Positions 6,043 through 6,128 of a DNA stretch of 6,128 bases are shown here, in pieces. The notes beneath the pieces are model-generated. The model saw only the letters and a program-made list of their open reading frames with translations. It made no database searches and was not told where the DNA came from. The stretch is taken from NCBI GenBank assembly GCA_024641625.1, contig JAHECQ010000245.1, positions 1 to 6,128 of the forward strand. The letters run 5' to 3'. How positions within the stretch are numbered: the first letter of the stretch is position 1; each line of letters starts with the position of its first letter. The translations under genes were made by a program, and so were the position numbers. This DNA is from Acidimicrobiales bacterium (GTDB lineage Bacteria; Actinomycetota; Acidimicrobiia; Acidimicrobiales; SZUA-35).

Positions 6043-6128
6043 CTAGTTGGCCAATGCCCCGCAACAGGTGTTGGTCATGAGCGCGGCCACGACGTAGGGA
6101 TCAGCATTGGCGTTCGGGCGACGGTCTT
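6043..6128 (-). CDS. glnII: Glutamine synthetase type II, C-terminal end only
   Basis: Only the last 27 residues lie in the window, read in from the right edge and ending at TAG (6043-6045). They begin DRRPNANADPYVVAALMTN and end TCCGALAN; the two edge bases (AA) fit a preceding Glu codon, giving EDRRP. This matches the C-terminal block of type II (eukaryote-like) glutamine synthetases, typically FEDRRPxxNxDPYxVT. In that family the Glu and Arg of the EDR triplet line the active site like the E-x-R of type I enzymes. The enzyme condenses glutamate and ammonia to glutamine with ATP in the cytosol. Actinobacteria commonly carry this GSII as well as GlnA-type enzymes. Identification rests on this short but distinctive block, so the family call is good while paralogue identity is uncertain. 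It is convergent with the YdhR-family gene. Confidence 0.75.
   Translation of the reverse strand, partial: DRRPNANADPYVVAALMTNTCCGALAN

Overview
The window is GC-rich, tightly packed chromosomal DNA. It reads like a free-living high-GC actinobacterium, possibly of the Acidimicrobiia. The grounds are the codon bias, a region-1.1-less sigma-70 factor of SigB/HrdD type, a type II glutamine synthetase, a secreted coiled-coil/M15 peptidase and an actinobacterial-style small secreted helical protein. The lineage is inferred from family types, not from a marker gene. I see no tRNA, rRNA, CRISPR array, insertion sequence or phage gene.

Layout. 1-573 (-) is the N-terminal 191 residues of a short-chain dehydrogenase that runs off the left edge. 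574-777 is a divergent regulatory gap with short direct repeats. 778-1521 (+) is a COG1647-type alpha/beta hydrolase, convergent with the sigma factor at 1574-2548 (-). Next on the minus strand is a probable ferritin-like hypothetical protein (2770-3417). It sits 38 bases downstream of a secreted coiled-coil plus M15/VanY peptidase (3456-4703), and the two are probably co-transcribed. 4704-4895 carries the peptidase promoter region and two strong back-to-back hairpins that end the next minus-strand gene, a small secreted protein (4896-5489). 5490-5627 is a second divergent gap. 5628-5969 (+) is a YdhR-family protein. It converges on the last 27 residues of a type II glutamine synthetase entering from the right edge (6043-6128, -). 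Each of these two genes has its own hairpin terminator.

How the genes fit together. They look like a mosaic of housekeeping and envelope functions: stress or alternative transcription, peptidoglycan remodelling, nitrogen assimilation and small-molecule oxidoreduction. They do not look like one dedicated pathway or defence system, and I found no convincing new system. The points most worth a second look are a possible ECF-type promoter that would move the sigma-factor start codon, altered catalytic or metal-site residues in the dehydrogenase and the ferritin-like protein, a near-perfect duplicated segment in the small secreted protein, and the overlapping twin hairpins.
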